From: an uncultured Clostridia bacterium
GTDB lineage: Bacteria; Bacillota; Clostridia; Oscillospirales; Acutalibacteraceae
Assembly: GCA_947627055.1 (NCBI GenBank)
Contig: CANQUS010000003.1
Span: forward strand, 62,001-126,000
Length of the DNA stretch: 64,000 nt
Direction: 5' to 3'
The translations under genes and the position numbers were made by a program. The notes under the pieces were generated by a model that had not been told where the DNA came from, ran no database searches, and saw only the letters and a program-made list of their open reading frames with translations. Shown here piece by piece: positions 8,305 through 17,239 of the stretch (positions are counted from its first letter, which is position 1; each line of letters begins with the position of its first letter).

Positions 8305-9612
8305 TTATTCATACATTTCCTCACGCTGTCTTTTTTTAATGAGAAACTTTTTGTATTTTACAGTGAACCACAGCAAAATAACGAGAATAGATAAAAATAT
8401 AAACGCTATAATCAGCATGCTGTATTGGTCTGATTCCACTTCACGCACAGTGATCCTGCAAACAGCCTTACTTTTTGAATCAGGAGTAGTATATACAATA
8501 TCCGCATATCCGCTTTTGACAGCTACAATTTCTCCGTTGTCATTTATATCAACTACAGATTTATCGGTGGATGTAACCTTGAGCTTTGAAACATCAGCAT
8601 CACGCGGCGTTGTAATTATTTCAAGCGATTCTATATCTCCAACATTCATCAGTAAATACTCGTCTGTGAGTTTGACCTCCGTAGGAGTCGTACTTTTATC
8701 AGATCTGAGTTCGCCGTCTATTGTCAATAGTGAATCACCGTTAATTATACCGGTTATCTTTATATCCTTACCTGATATTGTAATGCTACCACTGTTAATG
8801 ACTTTTTTGGCAGTTGGACTGTAATATGCAAGAGTGTATTTGCCGTTCGGTATACCCGAGAAAGTAAATTTACCAAAGGAATCTGTTTTAACAGTCGAAA
8901 AATAGTTCTTTTTATCTGATTTAGTGCAAAGTGCAACTATTGTATTCTTATATACTTTATTCGAGGAATCAATAAGAGAGCCGGATACGCTGTGGCCCGA
9001 ATGAAACTTGCTGCCCTCACCTACGTTCACGGTGCATTTTTTTGTTGTTTTGCCGAATGTTGCGCTGATCGTTGCAGTTCCTTCGCTCACTGCCTCGATT
9101 CTGCCGTATCTGTTTACGGCTGCAATGTTATTGTCAGAGCTTTTAAAGGATGCCGCCTTGGTAAAGACATACTCACCCTTATTGTAGGTATAAAATAAAG
9201 ATGACACACTTCCCGTCCTGAGTGAAATAGTATCGTCTTTAAGATCTATAACCTCGGTATCAGTATTTTCAGTAACAGTGACCCGGCAGGTTGCAAAGCT
9301 GAATCCGTCATCACTTGTAACGGTAATATATGTCGAGCCTTTTCCTACTGCAAGTATAAGTCCGCTGTCGGATACATTTGCAACCATGGTATTATCTGAG
9401 TAAAACGTCGCACCCTGTGATGCTTCTTCGGGTACGATTTCCCATTGTAATTGGTATGACTTACCTGATGATAGTGTTATATCATTAGTATTTAAAATTA
9501 TGCCCTCCGAATTTACTGCGAAAGCAGTGAAGCGGGGCAAAGATAAAGAAATAATCATAAGCATAAATACACTTATGATTTTCATAAGCGAGATGCGCGG
9601 TTTAGTGTGCAT
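8305..9612 (-). CDS. BIG2/Ig-like repeat protein with a C-terminal membrane anchor
   Basis: A signal peptide (residues 1-32) is followed by two BIG2-like domains (about 36-112 and 115-197), each ending in a 'G...ITVT..' or 'GTATISATF' strand. A carboxypeptidase-regulatory-like fold follows (about 208-290, 'GSLIDS', 'DSFGKFTFSGIPNGKYTL'). A third BIG2-like domain spans about 300-390 ('KSGYADIVYTT'). One transmembrane helix (about 395-418) and a basic tail end it. The ribosome site GGGAGG overlaps the end of the GT4 gene and only 3 bp separate the two genes, so it belongs to the operon. It could bind or present the exported glycan; no catalytic residues are visible. Confidence 0.8.
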   Translation of the reverse strand: MHTKPRISLMKIISVFMLMIISLSLPRFTAFAVNSEGIILNTNDITLSSGKSYQLQWEIVPEEASQGATFYSDNTMVANVSDSGLILAVGKGSTYITVTSDDGFSFATCRVTVTENTDTEVIDLKDDTISLRTGSVSSLFYTYNKGEYVFTKAASFKSSDNNIAAVNRYGRIEAVSEGTATISATFGKTTKKCTVNVGEGSKFHSGHSVSGSLIDSSNKVYKNTIVALCTKSDKKNYFSTVKTDSFGKFTFSGIPNGKYTLAYYSPTAKKVINSGSITISGKDIKITGIINGDSLLTIDGELRSDKSTTPTEVKLTDEYLLMNVGDIESLEIITTPRDADVSKLKVTSTDKSVVDINDNGEIVAVKSGYADIVYTTPDSKSKAVCRITVREVESDQYSMLIIAFIFLSILVILLWFTVKYKKFLIKKRQREEMYE

Positions 9613-9615
9613 TAT

Positions 9616-10764
9616 TTAACCTCCCATTGATTCCGCGTGACTTGCGGGCGTATCGGCAAATTTGCCGAGATAATATTCCAGCAAGGCATCGGTTACATTA
9701 TCCGAATTGTATTTATCATCAAGATATGTATTGCGGCGAATAGCTTCATAATTATCTTTGTCCTCAATTTTTATCATATTCTCAAGGAGACTTGTCTCAT
9801 CGTTGTCATCAAAGAGCAGCCCGTTGAATCCGCTGTGTATCAGATCCGAGTGTCCCTTTACATCAGAGGCTATGACAGGCACGTTGCATTCGAGAGCCTC
9901 CATAATATTAAAGGGAAGTCCCTCGGATCTGCTTGCCGATATGACAGCCTGAGAAGCTCTGTACAGAATATTTGTATCAGCTATATGACCCAGAAAACGA
10001 ACCCTGTGAGAAATCTCTTTATATTCTGCGAGCCGATTTGCTTCATCAAGCATCTCGCCTGTTCCGGCGAATAATAAAAGCGATTTTGGATATTTGATCA
10101 AAAGATCTGAAAAGGCGTTTATTATCAGAGTTTGATTTTTTCTGGCAGAAAATTCACCTACACAGAGAAAGAGAAAATCATCTTTACCCGCGCCGATCGA
10201 ACTGCGAAACAAATCGATATTATCACTCTCAAGAACGGGAAAACGCTCAACATCAAGCCCCATGCCGTTTATGGCTCTTATGTCACGACACAGACTGTAC
10301 TTTTGCGCGATCTCATAGTCCTCATGATTCATCGTCAGCAGCAAATCAACATAAGAAGAAGTAGCGCTTTCAATTTTTCGGTAAAATTTTGATTTTTTTG
10401 AGCTGTTATCCTTAAAAAGATAGCCGTGACATATGTAAATATGATACGGTCGCTCCTTACTCAATAGAGAAAGCGCAAGGCGCGTCATGATTCCTGCCAA
10501 TGTTGTGTTCGATATAACAACATCATAATTCTCTTTTATTATCAATCGAGAAATCTTTCTTATAGTATTGAAATTTTTCGGAGAATAGATTTTTTTCTTG
10601 AATGTCATATCATATGAATTATCACAATGTTCGGGGGAAACAGTCCCCTCTGAAATGACATCAACGATATGGCCTCTTCTGCGAAGCTCATCAATAGCAG
10701 GCAGATGAAAATTTTCTATATGAGAGGCTCGTGATGCGGTAAATAAAAATTTAAGCTTTTTCAT
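9616..10764 (-). CDS. Glycosyltransferase family 4 (GT-B fold)
   Basis: The N-terminal half starts 'KKLKFLFTASRASHIENFHLPAI', with a nucleotide-sugar Rossmann fold and 'YICHGYLFKDN'. The C-terminal half has 'GEFSARKNQTLIINAF' and the family EX7E region 'SEGLPFNIMEALECNVPVIA'. It most resembles EpsD-like or WecB-neighbour transferases that extend lipid-linked repeat units on the cytoplasmic face using UDP-sugars. Its ATG overlaps the stop of the ATPase gene by 4 bp (ATGA), implying translational coupling. Donor and acceptor are unknown. Confidence 0.9.
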   Translation of the reverse strand: MKKLKFLFTASRASHIENFHLPAIDELRRRGHIVDVISEGTVSPEHCDNSYDMTFKKKIYSPKNFNTIRKISRLIIKENYDVVISNTTLAGIMTRLALSLLSKERPYHIYICHGYLFKDNSSKKSKFYRKIESATSSYVDLLLTMNHEDYEIAQKYSLCRDIRAINGMGLDVERFPVLESDNIDLFRSSIGAGKDDFLFLCVGEFSARKNQTLIINAFSDLLIKYPKSLLLFAGTGEMLDEANRLAEYKEISHRVRFLGHIADTNILYRASQAVISASRSEGLPFNIMEALECNVPVIASDVKGHSDLIHSGFNGLLFDDNDETSLLENMIKIEDKDNYEAIRRNTYLDDKYNSDNVTDALLEYYLGKFADTPASHAESMGG

Positions 10765-11540
10765 ACCATACTTTTATTTTTTTCTTGATTGAGATGAGCT
10801 TGTTCGATAATATACTTTTTATAAGCTAAACATACATCTTTCGCCGCGCCCGATCGAACAACTCGTCCGTTTTGAAGCCAGAGAGCCTTTTGGCACATAT
10901 TTACAACCTGACCCAAACTGTGGGAAACATAGAGTACCGTTGTGCCCTCCTTGAGCAGATTAGCAAGTCGATCCTGGCACTTTTTTCTAAAGCGCGCGTC
11001 GCCTGCGGCTAGGATCTCGTCTGCAATGACTATATCGGCATGTACCGAGGTTGCGATAGCAAAGCCTAATCTGGCGGCCATACCTGATGAAAAATTCTTT
11101 ATCGGGACATCAACAAAATCCTCAAGTTCCGCAAAGGATATTATATCATCAAAGCGTTTTTTCATGAATTGTTTTGTGTGACCATGCATCGCGCCGTTAA
11201 TATATATATTTTCTCTTGCGGTAAGATTAGAGTTAAAGCCGCCGCCGAGAGCTATGAGAGGGGCGATGGAACCATTTGTATATACTGTTCCGTAAGTGGG
11301 TTCCATGATACCGGCGACTAGCCTGAGCAGCGTCGATTTTCCCGCGCCATTATTGCCTATAAAACCCATGGATTCGCCGCGCTTGAGCTCGAACGAAACA
11401 TTTTCAAGCGCCCAGAATTCATCAAAAAACAGTTTGCCCTTGATCATATTTATAACATATTCTTTAAGGCGTGTTTCTTTGTTTCTGCTAAGGTTAAACA
11501 TCATGTAAACGTTGTCAACCTTGACTGTTGTGTCAGACAT
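10761..11540 (-). CDS. ABC transporter ATP-binding protein for polysaccharide export (TagH/Wzt-like)
   Basis: Walker A 'GNNGAGKST' lies at 62-70, the signature 'FSSGMAARLGFA' near 163, and Walker B with 'IADEILAAGD' near 182. The 'DE.LAAGD' form and the sequence between Walker A and the signature are typical of TagH/Wzt/RfbE exporters. At 259 residues there is no C-terminal carbohydrate-binding domain, unlike Wzt proteins that recognise a modified chain end. It pairs with the permease 14 bp upstream to flip or export a lipid-linked glycan across the membrane. Confidence 0.93.
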   Translation of the reverse strand: MSDTTVKVDNVYMMFNLSRNKETRLKEYVINMIKGKLFFDEFWALENVSFELKRGESMGFIGNNGAGKSTLLRLVAGIMEPTYGTVYTNGSIAPLIALGGGFNSNLTARENIYINGAMHGHTKQFMKKRFDDIISFAELEDFVDVPIKNFSSGMAARLGFAIATSVHADIVIADEILAAGDARFRKKCQDRLANLLKEGTTVLYVSHSLGQVVNMCQKALWLQNGRVVRSGAAKDVCLAYKKYIIEQAHLNQEKNKSMV

Positions 11541-11554
11541 GTTTTTTCTCCTTT

Positions 11555-12337
11555 TTATAGATAGTTATAAAATTTATTTCTCTTATCCTTAAATACGAAT
11601 ATACCAAGCATCAATGTCAGTACGGCAAAGCTGGTGGCAATGATCAAAGTTTTCTCGGTCGGTATCGTGTTATAGATAAAGACATCTCTTATCATTTTTA
11701 CGTAAATATAGATAGGATTAAGCTCAAATAAAAATCTGTATTCGATCGGAATTATCTCTATCGGGTAAAATATCGGTGTAAGAAAACCGAGCATATATGT
11801 GAATATACCGTAAAGGTGTTTAAGATCTCTGAAAAATACCCCGTATGAAGCAAGCATCAATGAACATCCCGTTGTAAACATTAACAAAAGGATCAACGGA
11901 AGCGGCATTAACAGAATAGTAATATGAAACGGCATACCAAGAATAAGCGCAAGTACAAACATAGGAATTTCAGAAAACAAAAGAGTTATAAACGATATTG
12001 ATACATCTGATAAACAATACATATATTGCGGAAGCTTAAATTTTCTAAAGACGCTCGCGTTTCCGTAAACCGTGGAAATTGCCTGCCTGGTCGAGCCGGT
12101 AAAAAACGCAAGCATAACACGACCTGAAATATTATATATGGGATAATACTCTATGTCCCTTTTAAATGCCGTTGAAAAAATCAACGTCATTACCAGTGCC
12201 ATCAAAAGAGGATTTAATATTGTCCATAAAACACCGAGAAAGGACTTGTAGTATTTAATTTTAAAATCTTGTTTTATAAGCTCCTTCAAAAAAGGAAGGT
12301 AGTCCATAAATTCATTTAAGTACTTAGCTTTTGTCAT
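11555..12337 (-). CDS. ABC-2 type polysaccharide export permease (TagG/Wzm-like)
   Basis: The protein has 260 residues and about six transmembrane segments. The N-terminal cytoplasmic amphipathic stretch 'LIKQDFKIKYYKSFLGVLWT' leads into the first helix, 'LNPLLMALVMTLIFS'. The later 'YGVFFRDLKHLY' and 'LTPIFYPIEIIP' are characteristic of ABC2_membrane exporters. It is the first gene of the six-gene operon, behind a candidate promoter at 12376-12405. It acts with the adjacent ATPase. Confidence 0.93.
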   Translation of the reverse strand: MTKAKYLNEFMDYLPFLKELIKQDFKIKYYKSFLGVLWTILNPLLMALVMTLIFSTAFKRDIEYYPIYNISGRVMLAFFTGSTRQAISTVYGNASVFRKFKLPQYMYCLSDVSISFITLLFSEIPMFVLALILGMPFHITILLMPLPLILLLMFTTGCSLMLASYGVFFRDLKHLYGIFTYMLGFLTPIFYPIEIIPIEYRFLFELNPIYIYVKMIRDVFIYNTIPTEKTLIIATSFAVLTLMLGIFVFKDKRNKFYNYL

Positions 12338-12375
12338 CTGATCCTCTCCATTTTTTATTTAATTATCCAATGTAG

Positions 12376-12405
12376 ATTATAGCACTTAATATACTCTTAT
12401 GTCTA
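12376..12405 (-). promoter_or_regulatory. Candidate promoter of the ABC exporter/glycan operon
   Basis: Minus-strand TAGACA (12405-12400) and TATAAT (12381-12376) are 18 bp apart, about 40 bp before the permease ATG. The -35 is imperfect. Confidence 0.5.
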
Positions 12406-13014
12406 TACAAATAGTTTAACAATTTTTCTTTTTTCGCCCAAAACCCGTAAAAATAAGCAGAGCAGTGTTATTATTAAATTGTGGAAGTTTACTAATTAAG
12501 CTAATTAGTATGGATATGCAACTTAGAAAGATATAAGGAATTTTAATATTCCTTCAAGATTATAAAATATATTTCGTTAATTATAAAACTTTTTTGAAAA
12601 ATTATTTATTTTTTAAAAAATAATCCAAGGTATAAATACTGCCATGTATTCTACTGTAATGCATAATGCTGATATTTGTACTTACAGGAAGCAGCCCTTA
12701 AAAACGTAATGAGCTGTTTAAGACGTAGTTTGTAAATCGGAAATCTATATATAATACATTTATTATATATCATATTTTTGCTAAGTTGAATAATAAAAAT
12801 ACCGGACAGGGCAAAAAAATACAGACTCATATTGCGAGCCTGTAGTGCAATGTTAAGTGACAAAAAACAATGGCAAGGCAATAGTCAAGTATATGATAGC
12901 ACAAAATTCAGAAAATGTACGCCTAAATTATGAGGAAAGACTGAAAATCAAAGCAAGTAAATTCCACAATGGAATTTACTCAATTTACAGTGTTATTTTG
13001 ACTGAATTTTATAC
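12406..13014. other. AT-rich intergenic spacer without a convincing gene
   Basis: About 600 bp separate the divergent glycan operon and the pheST leader. It is very AT-rich, with poly-A/T runs and short palindromes such as TAAATTCC-acaat-GGAATTTA at 12958-12978, just before the pheS promoter. The two short track ORFs here lack ribosome sites and protein-like composition. I recognise no RNA family. Confidence 0.6.
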
Positions 13015-13043
13015 TTGCGATTGGCAAATCTTTGTGGTACAAT
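13015..13043 (+). promoter_or_regulatory. Promoter of the pheST operon
   Basis: TTGCGA (13015-13020) and TACAAT (13038-13043) are separated by 17 bp. Transcription would start near 13050, at the 5' edge of the T-box leader. Confidence 0.7.
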
Positions 13044-13055
13044 ATTAACTAAACG

Positions 13056-13324
13056 CAATGACGAAGAGAGTAGTCATATTTTTATTGCACTCAAAGAGAG
13101 AAACCGCCGTCGGCTGTAAGCGGTTTTGTGTGCCGTATGTGATGAAGTTCACTTCCGAGCGGCTTCGCTGAAATATCCGTATAGAGATTCAGTAGGTGTT
13201 GACGGTAAGTCCCGTTACAGGCTTAACAAGTGTTTGCTTTTGGCAAAAATAAGGGTGGTACCGCGGAAGTTTTCATGTACGCTTTCGTCCCTGATTTAAA
13301 CAAATTGGGGCGAAAGCGTTTTAT
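13056..13324 (+). promoter_or_regulatory. T-box leader, specifier UUC (Phe), upstream of pheST
   Basis: The leader has a stem I start ('acgaagagagtag'), a specifier region with TTC at 13148-13150 ('gaagTTCact'), and the conserved T-box AGGGTGGTACCGCG at 13252-13265. An intrinsic terminator follows, with stem 13280-13291 pairing to 13307-13318 and then T-rich sequence. Uncharged tRNA-Phe would bind the specifier and the T-box bulge and favour the antiterminator, so pheST expression rises when Phe-tRNA charging falls. The UUC specifier agrees with the downstream genes. Confidence 0.95.
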
Positions 13325-13360
13325 TGTCTCAATTTATATGAATACTATGAGGTGAAGAAA

Positions 13361-14380
13361 ATGAAGGAACAGCTTGAAGATATCAGGCGGCAGGCACAGG
13401 CAGAACTTTCTGCCGCTTCAACAAAGCAGGAGCTGGAGACTCTGCGAGTAAAATATCTCGGCAAGAAAGGCGAGCTTACGGCTATTTTAAAACAAATGGG
13501 CAAGCTATCTCCCGAGGAACGGCCGATAATAGGTCAGCTTGCGAATGAGGTGCGAGAAAGTATTACAGCGCTTCTGGAAAGTTCACAGGCGGAAATCAAG
13601 CAAAAGGAGAGAAACGCAAAATTAGCTTCCGAAAAGCTCGATGTTACACTTCCCGGAAAAAAACACGTTCTCGGCAACAAGCATCCGCTTTCGATAGTTC
13701 TTGACGATATAAAGGAAATTTTTGTCGGAATGGGCTTTGACATAGTTGACGGTCCCGAGGTTGAATATGACTACTATAACTTTGAGGCTCTCAATATACC
13801 TAAGAATCATCCCGCGCGTGATACTCAGGATACGTTCTATATCAACGAAAATATTGTTCTAAGAACGCAGACGTCACCGGTTCAGATCCGTGTAATGGAA
13901 AAGCAAAAGCCGCCTATCCGCATCATTTCCCCGGGACGCGTTTACCGTTCCGACTCTGTTGACGCGACACACTCTCCTCTTTTCCATCAAATAGAGGGAC
14001 TTGTCGTAGATAAAGGAATCACATTCGCTGACCTAAAGGGCACGTTAGAGACATTCGTTAAGCGCCTGTATGGCGAGGATTCGGTTGTTCGCTTCCGTCC
14101 GCACCATTTCCCGTTTACAGAGCCGTCGGCCGAGGTCGATGTTCAGTGCTTTAATTGCCGCGGCGAGGGCTGCCGCTTGTGCAAAAACGAGGGCTGGATC
14201 GAGATTCTCGGATGCGGAATGGTACACCCCAAGGTTCTTGCGAACTGCAATATAGATCCGGAGGTTTACACGGGCTTTGCGCTCGGTCTGGGACTTGAGA
14301 GAGTTGCTATGCGCCGTTATAATATTGACGATATGCGCTTGTTCTATGATAATGACGTAAGATTTTTGTCGCAGTTCTAA
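13361..14380 (+). CDS. pheS: Phenylalanine--tRNA ligase alpha subunit
   Basis: This is the catalytic alpha subunit of the alpha2-beta2 PheRS. Residues 1-85 form the N-terminal tRNA-binding coiled coil. The class II core follows, with motif 2 around '[18 protein letters not shown]', '[10 protein letters not shown]' and motif 3 '[12 protein letters not shown]'. The track start at 13352 is a GTG lying inside the ribosome site (GAGGTGA). The ATG at 13361 sits 7-8 nt after that site and is the better start, giving 339 residues. A Cys-rich insertion ('[12 protein letters not shown]') occurs near the C-terminus, as in many Firmicutes PheS. Confidence 0.97.
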   Translation: MKEQLEDIRRQAQAELSAASTKQELETLRVKYLGKKGELTAILKQMGKLSPEERPIIGQLANEVRESITALLESSQAEIKQKERNAKLASEKLDVTLPGKKHVLGNKHPLSIVLDDIKEIFVGMGFDIVDGPEVEYDYYNFEALNIPKNHPARDTQDTFYINENIVLRTQTSPVQIRVMEKQKPPIRIISPGRVYRSDSVDATHSPLFHQIEGLVVDKGITFADLKGTLETFVKRLYGEDSVVRFRPHHFPFTEPSAEVDVQCFNCRGEGCRLCKNEGWIEILGCGMVHPKVLANCNIDPEVYTGFALGLGLERVAMRRYNIDDMRLFYDNDVRFLSQF

Positions 14381-14394
14381 GGAGGGATTTTTAA

Positions 14395-16788
14395 ATGAAT
14401 TTATCAATGAAATGGCTTCGTGAATTTGTCGATATAGATGATGATATAAATATGCGCGATTTCTCCGAGGCGATCACGATGAGCGGCTCTAAGGTCGAAA
14501 GCTATGAAAAGGAGGGCGAGGAGCTTAAAAATATAGTTGTCGGCAGGATACTTTCCCTTGAAAAGCATCCGGACGCAGATAGACTAACTATATGCAAGAT
14601 CGACGTAGGTGAACCCGAACCGCTCCAGATAGTCACAGCCGCGACAAATGTTGTCGCGGGTGCTTTCGTGCCTGTCGCTAAGGATAATTCGGTCATTCAT
14701 GGCGGACAGAAAATAAAGAAAGGAAAGCTTCGCGGAGTGTTAAGTCAGGGTATGCTTTGCTCCGTTGCCGAACTCGGCGTTACGGTACACGACTTTCCTT
14801 ATGCGATAGAGGACGGTATATTTTTGCTTCAAGAGGACTGCAAGCCCGGCGATGATATAAGAACGGCAATCGGACTTGATGATACAAAGGTTGAATTTGA
14901 AATAACTTCAAACCGACCGGATTGTTTCTCAGTCATAGGTCTCGCGCGTGAAGCCGCCGCGACTTATGATATGCCGCTCAAGCTCCATACTCCGGTCGTT
15001 AAGGGAATAGAAGATGACTGCAAGGGTATGCTCGATGTTAAAATCGAAAACAAGGAGCTTTGCAAGGTATACAGCGCGAAGCTTGTAAAGAATGTAAGAG
15101 TAAAGCCGTCTCCACGCTGGATGCGCGAAAGGCTTCGCTCTATGGGCATACGTCCGATAAATAATATTGTCGATATTACTAACTATGTTATGCTGGAATA
15201 TGGTCAGCCTATGCACGCCTTTGACCTGAGATTTGTAGACAACGCGACTATTCGTATAAGAAATGCAAGAGCTGGTGAAACTATAACTACTCTTGACGGA
15301 GTTGAGCGCACACTAACAGAGAACGATCTTATCATTGCCGACGCAAACAAGCCGATCGCCATTGCAGGTGTAATGGGTGGGGAATTTAGCGGTATTGTCG
15401 ATGATACTAACACCATCGTATTTGAGTCCGCAAACTTTGACGGAGCCTCAGTCCGTTTAACGGCAAAAGAGCACGGCATGAGAACCGACGCGTCCTCACG
15501 CTACGAGAAAGGGCTTGACCCGAATAACTGCCTGCCCGCACTGAAAAGAGCGTGTGAGCTTGTGGAACTGCTTGACGCGGGCGATGTGTATGACGGCGAA
15601 ATAATTGATTTTGCGGGCGACTCACTTGACGCTTTATCAGTCAGAAAGAGAATCGCGCTTGAGCCGGAATGGATAAACGCTTTCCTTAATACAGAGCTTT
15701 CTGTTGATGAGATGAAGAGTATTTTGACTAAGCTCGAATGTGAGTTTGACGGAGAAGATGTTCTTGTTCCGACGTTCCGGCCTGATCTGCAGCATAAGGC
15801 TGATATTGCCGAGGAAATAGCCCGTTTTGTAGGATATAACAATATTCCGTCAACCTCTATCAGTGGAGGATCACAGGGAAAGTACAATGACCGTCAGAAG
15901 TTTGATAGAAAAATTGCTTCTACAATGCTTGCACTCGGTATGAGTGAGATTATGACATATTCATTCATCAGCCCTAAATATTACGATAAAATTCTTATGC
16001 CGAGGGATAGTGAGCTTCGCCGCTCAGTTGTGATAACAAATCCGCTTGGTGAGGATACAAGCGTTATGCGAACGACTGCTCTTCCGTCGATACTTGAGAT
16101 CCTTTCCAAAAACTATAACAACAGAAACGAGCGAGCCTATCTTTATGAGCTTGCCCGTGAATATATTCCTACTGAGGATGATAAGCTCCCGATCGAGAAA
16201 AATAAGCTTATAGGCGGTTTCTATGGTATGAGTGATTTCTTTGAGCTTAAAGGTATCATTGAGGAAGCATTCGACGATCTATCAATATACGGGTATGATG
16301 TTGCGGCATCGTCGCAGGAATATTCTTACCATCCCGGACGCTGTGCGGTTCTAACCATAAGCGGAGAGAAAATAGGCGTTTTTGGAGAGCTTCACCCACA
16401 GGTAGCCGAAAATTACGGAATCGGCGAGAGGATATACGCTTTTGAGCTTGATGCCGACCTGCTCTTCAAATATGCCGCGACAAATAAGCAATATACCCCC
16501 CTGCCGAAATTCCCTGCCGTAACGCGAGATATTGCGGTCATATGCGATGAGGACATTCCGGTTCTTACACTTGAAAAGGCAATGAGAAAATCTGCGGGAG
16601 CAATGCTTGAATCCGTTAAGCTGTTCGATGTATATCAGGGCGAACAAATAGAAAAAGGCAAGAAGAATGTCGCGTTCAGACTCACAATGCGTTCACACAA
16701 CGAAACTCTAACAGACGAACACGCCAACAGCATAATGAAGAAAATAATCAAGGCGCTTGAGGGTGAGGGCGCTGCTTTGAGAGCATAA
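14395..16788 (+). CDS. pheT: Phenylalanine--tRNA ligase beta subunit
   Basis: At 797 residues it is full length. The N-terminal EMAP/OB-like tRNA-binding domain spans about 40-150 ('ADRLTICKIDVGE'). The B3/B4 editing domain that hydrolyses Tyr-tRNA-Phe follows (about 210-400, 'MRDASSRYEKGLDP' region near 365). Then come B5, the catalytic-like core, and a C-terminal ferredoxin-like anticodon-binding domain ('KFPAVTRDIAVICDE'). A strong AAGGAGGG precedes the ATG, and only 14 bp separate it from pheS. Confidence 0.97.
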   Translation: MNLSMKWLREFVDIDDDINMRDFSEAITMSGSKVESYEKEGEELKNIVVGRILSLEKHPDADRLTICKIDVGEPEPLQIVTAATNVVAGAFVPVAKDNSVIHGGQKIKKGKLRGVLSQGMLCSVAELGVTVHDFPYAIEDGIFLLQEDCKPGDDIRTAIGLDDTKVEFEITSNRPDCFSVIGLAREAAATYDMPLKLHTPVVKGIEDDCKGMLDVKIENKELCKVYSAKLVKNVRVKPSPRWMRERLRSMGIRPINNIVDITNYVMLEYGQPMHAFDLRFVDNATIRIRNARAGETITTLDGVERTLTENDLIIADANKPIAIAGVMGGEFSGIVDDTNTIVFESANFDGASVRLTAKEHGMRTDASSRYEKGLDPNNCLPALKRACELVELLDAGDVYDGEIIDFAGDSLDALSVRKRIALEPEWINAFLNTELSVDEMKSILTKLECEFDGEDVLVPTFRPDLQHKADIAEEIARFVGYNNIPSTSISGGSQGKYNDRQKFDRKIASTMLALGMSEIMTYSFISPKYYDKILMPRDSELRRSVVITNPLGEDTSVMRTTALPSILEILSKNYNNRNERAYLYELAREYIPTEDDKLPIEKNKLIGGFYGMSDFFELKGIIEEAFDDLSIYGYDVAASSQEYSYHPGRCAVLTISGEKIGVFGELHPQVAENYGIGERIYAFELDADLLFKYAATNKQYTPLPKFPAVTRDIAVICDEDIPVLTLEKAMRKSAGAMLESVKLFDVYQGEQIEKGKKNVAFRLTMRSHNETLTDEHANSIMKKIIKALEGEGAALRA

Positions 16789-16842
16789 AAATGATAAAGC
16801 ACAATATATAGTCTGTTTTAAGGTTTTATTTACAATTTATAC

Positions 16843-16871
16843 TTGAAAAGTCATCGTTGATATGTTAAAAT
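16843..16871 (+). promoter_or_regulatory. Promoter of the ireB gene
   Basis: TTGAAA (16843-16848) and TAAAAT (16866-16871) are 17 bp apart, about 22 bp before the start at 16894. No intrinsic terminator was seen after pheT, so some read-through is possible. Confidence 0.65.
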
Positions 16872-16893
16872 AAACAATATGGAGGTGGCGCTC

Positions 16894-17142
16894 ATGCAGG
16901 ACAAAACTATGGTGTTTTCCCTAAGCGGAAATAAAGATGAGAGCATAAGGGTTATTTTGACAACTGTCTATAAAGCTCTTGAGGCAAAAGGATATAATCC
17001 TTTAAATCAAATGGTCGGCTATATTTTGTCTGAGGATCCCACTTATATAACCACTCACAACAACGCAAGAAATTTAATAAGAAAAATCGACCGCGATGAT
17101 TTGCTTGAGGTCTTGCTTAAAAGCTATTTGAATGTTAAATAA
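16894..17142 (+). CDS. ireB: IreB family regulatory phosphoprotein
   Basis: The 82-residue protein matches the IreB/DUF965 family closely: 'TMVFSL', '[29 protein letters not shown]', '[14 protein letters not shown]'. In Enterococcus, IreB is phosphorylated by the IreK Ser/Thr kinase and modulates cephalosporin tolerance. The N-terminal Thr in 'KTMVF' corresponds to the region phosphorylated there. In Clostridia it commonly precedes ruvX and a zinc-uptake regulator, but neither is present here. The ATG at 16894 follows GGAGGTGG; the track start at 16879 overlaps that site. Confidence 0.93.
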   Translation: MQDKTMVFSLSGNKDESIRVILTTVYKALEAKGYNPLNQMVGYILSEDPTYITTHNNARNLIRKIDRDDLLEVLLKSYLNVK

Positions 17143-17154
17143 GTGAAATCTGCT

Positions 17155-17191
17155 ATTTTCTGCGTCTTGTGCTTATGTGCGGGACGCAGAA
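17155..17191 (+). other. Intergenic hairpin between ireB and the 103-residue gene
   Basis: TTTCTGCGTC pairs with GACGCAGAAA, a 10-bp stem with a G/T-rich loop. No T-run follows, so it is more likely a processing or mRNA-stability element than a terminator. Confidence 0.5.
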
Positions 17192-17239
17192 ATGTCCTTA
17201 ACTTACAATTACAGATTTAAATGATGATCGGAGGTTAAT

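Noticed and set aside
12651-12881. 76-aa minus-strand ORF in the AT-rich spacer
   Set aside because: It starts at TTG without a ribosome site and has low-complexity, hydrophobic-basic composition.
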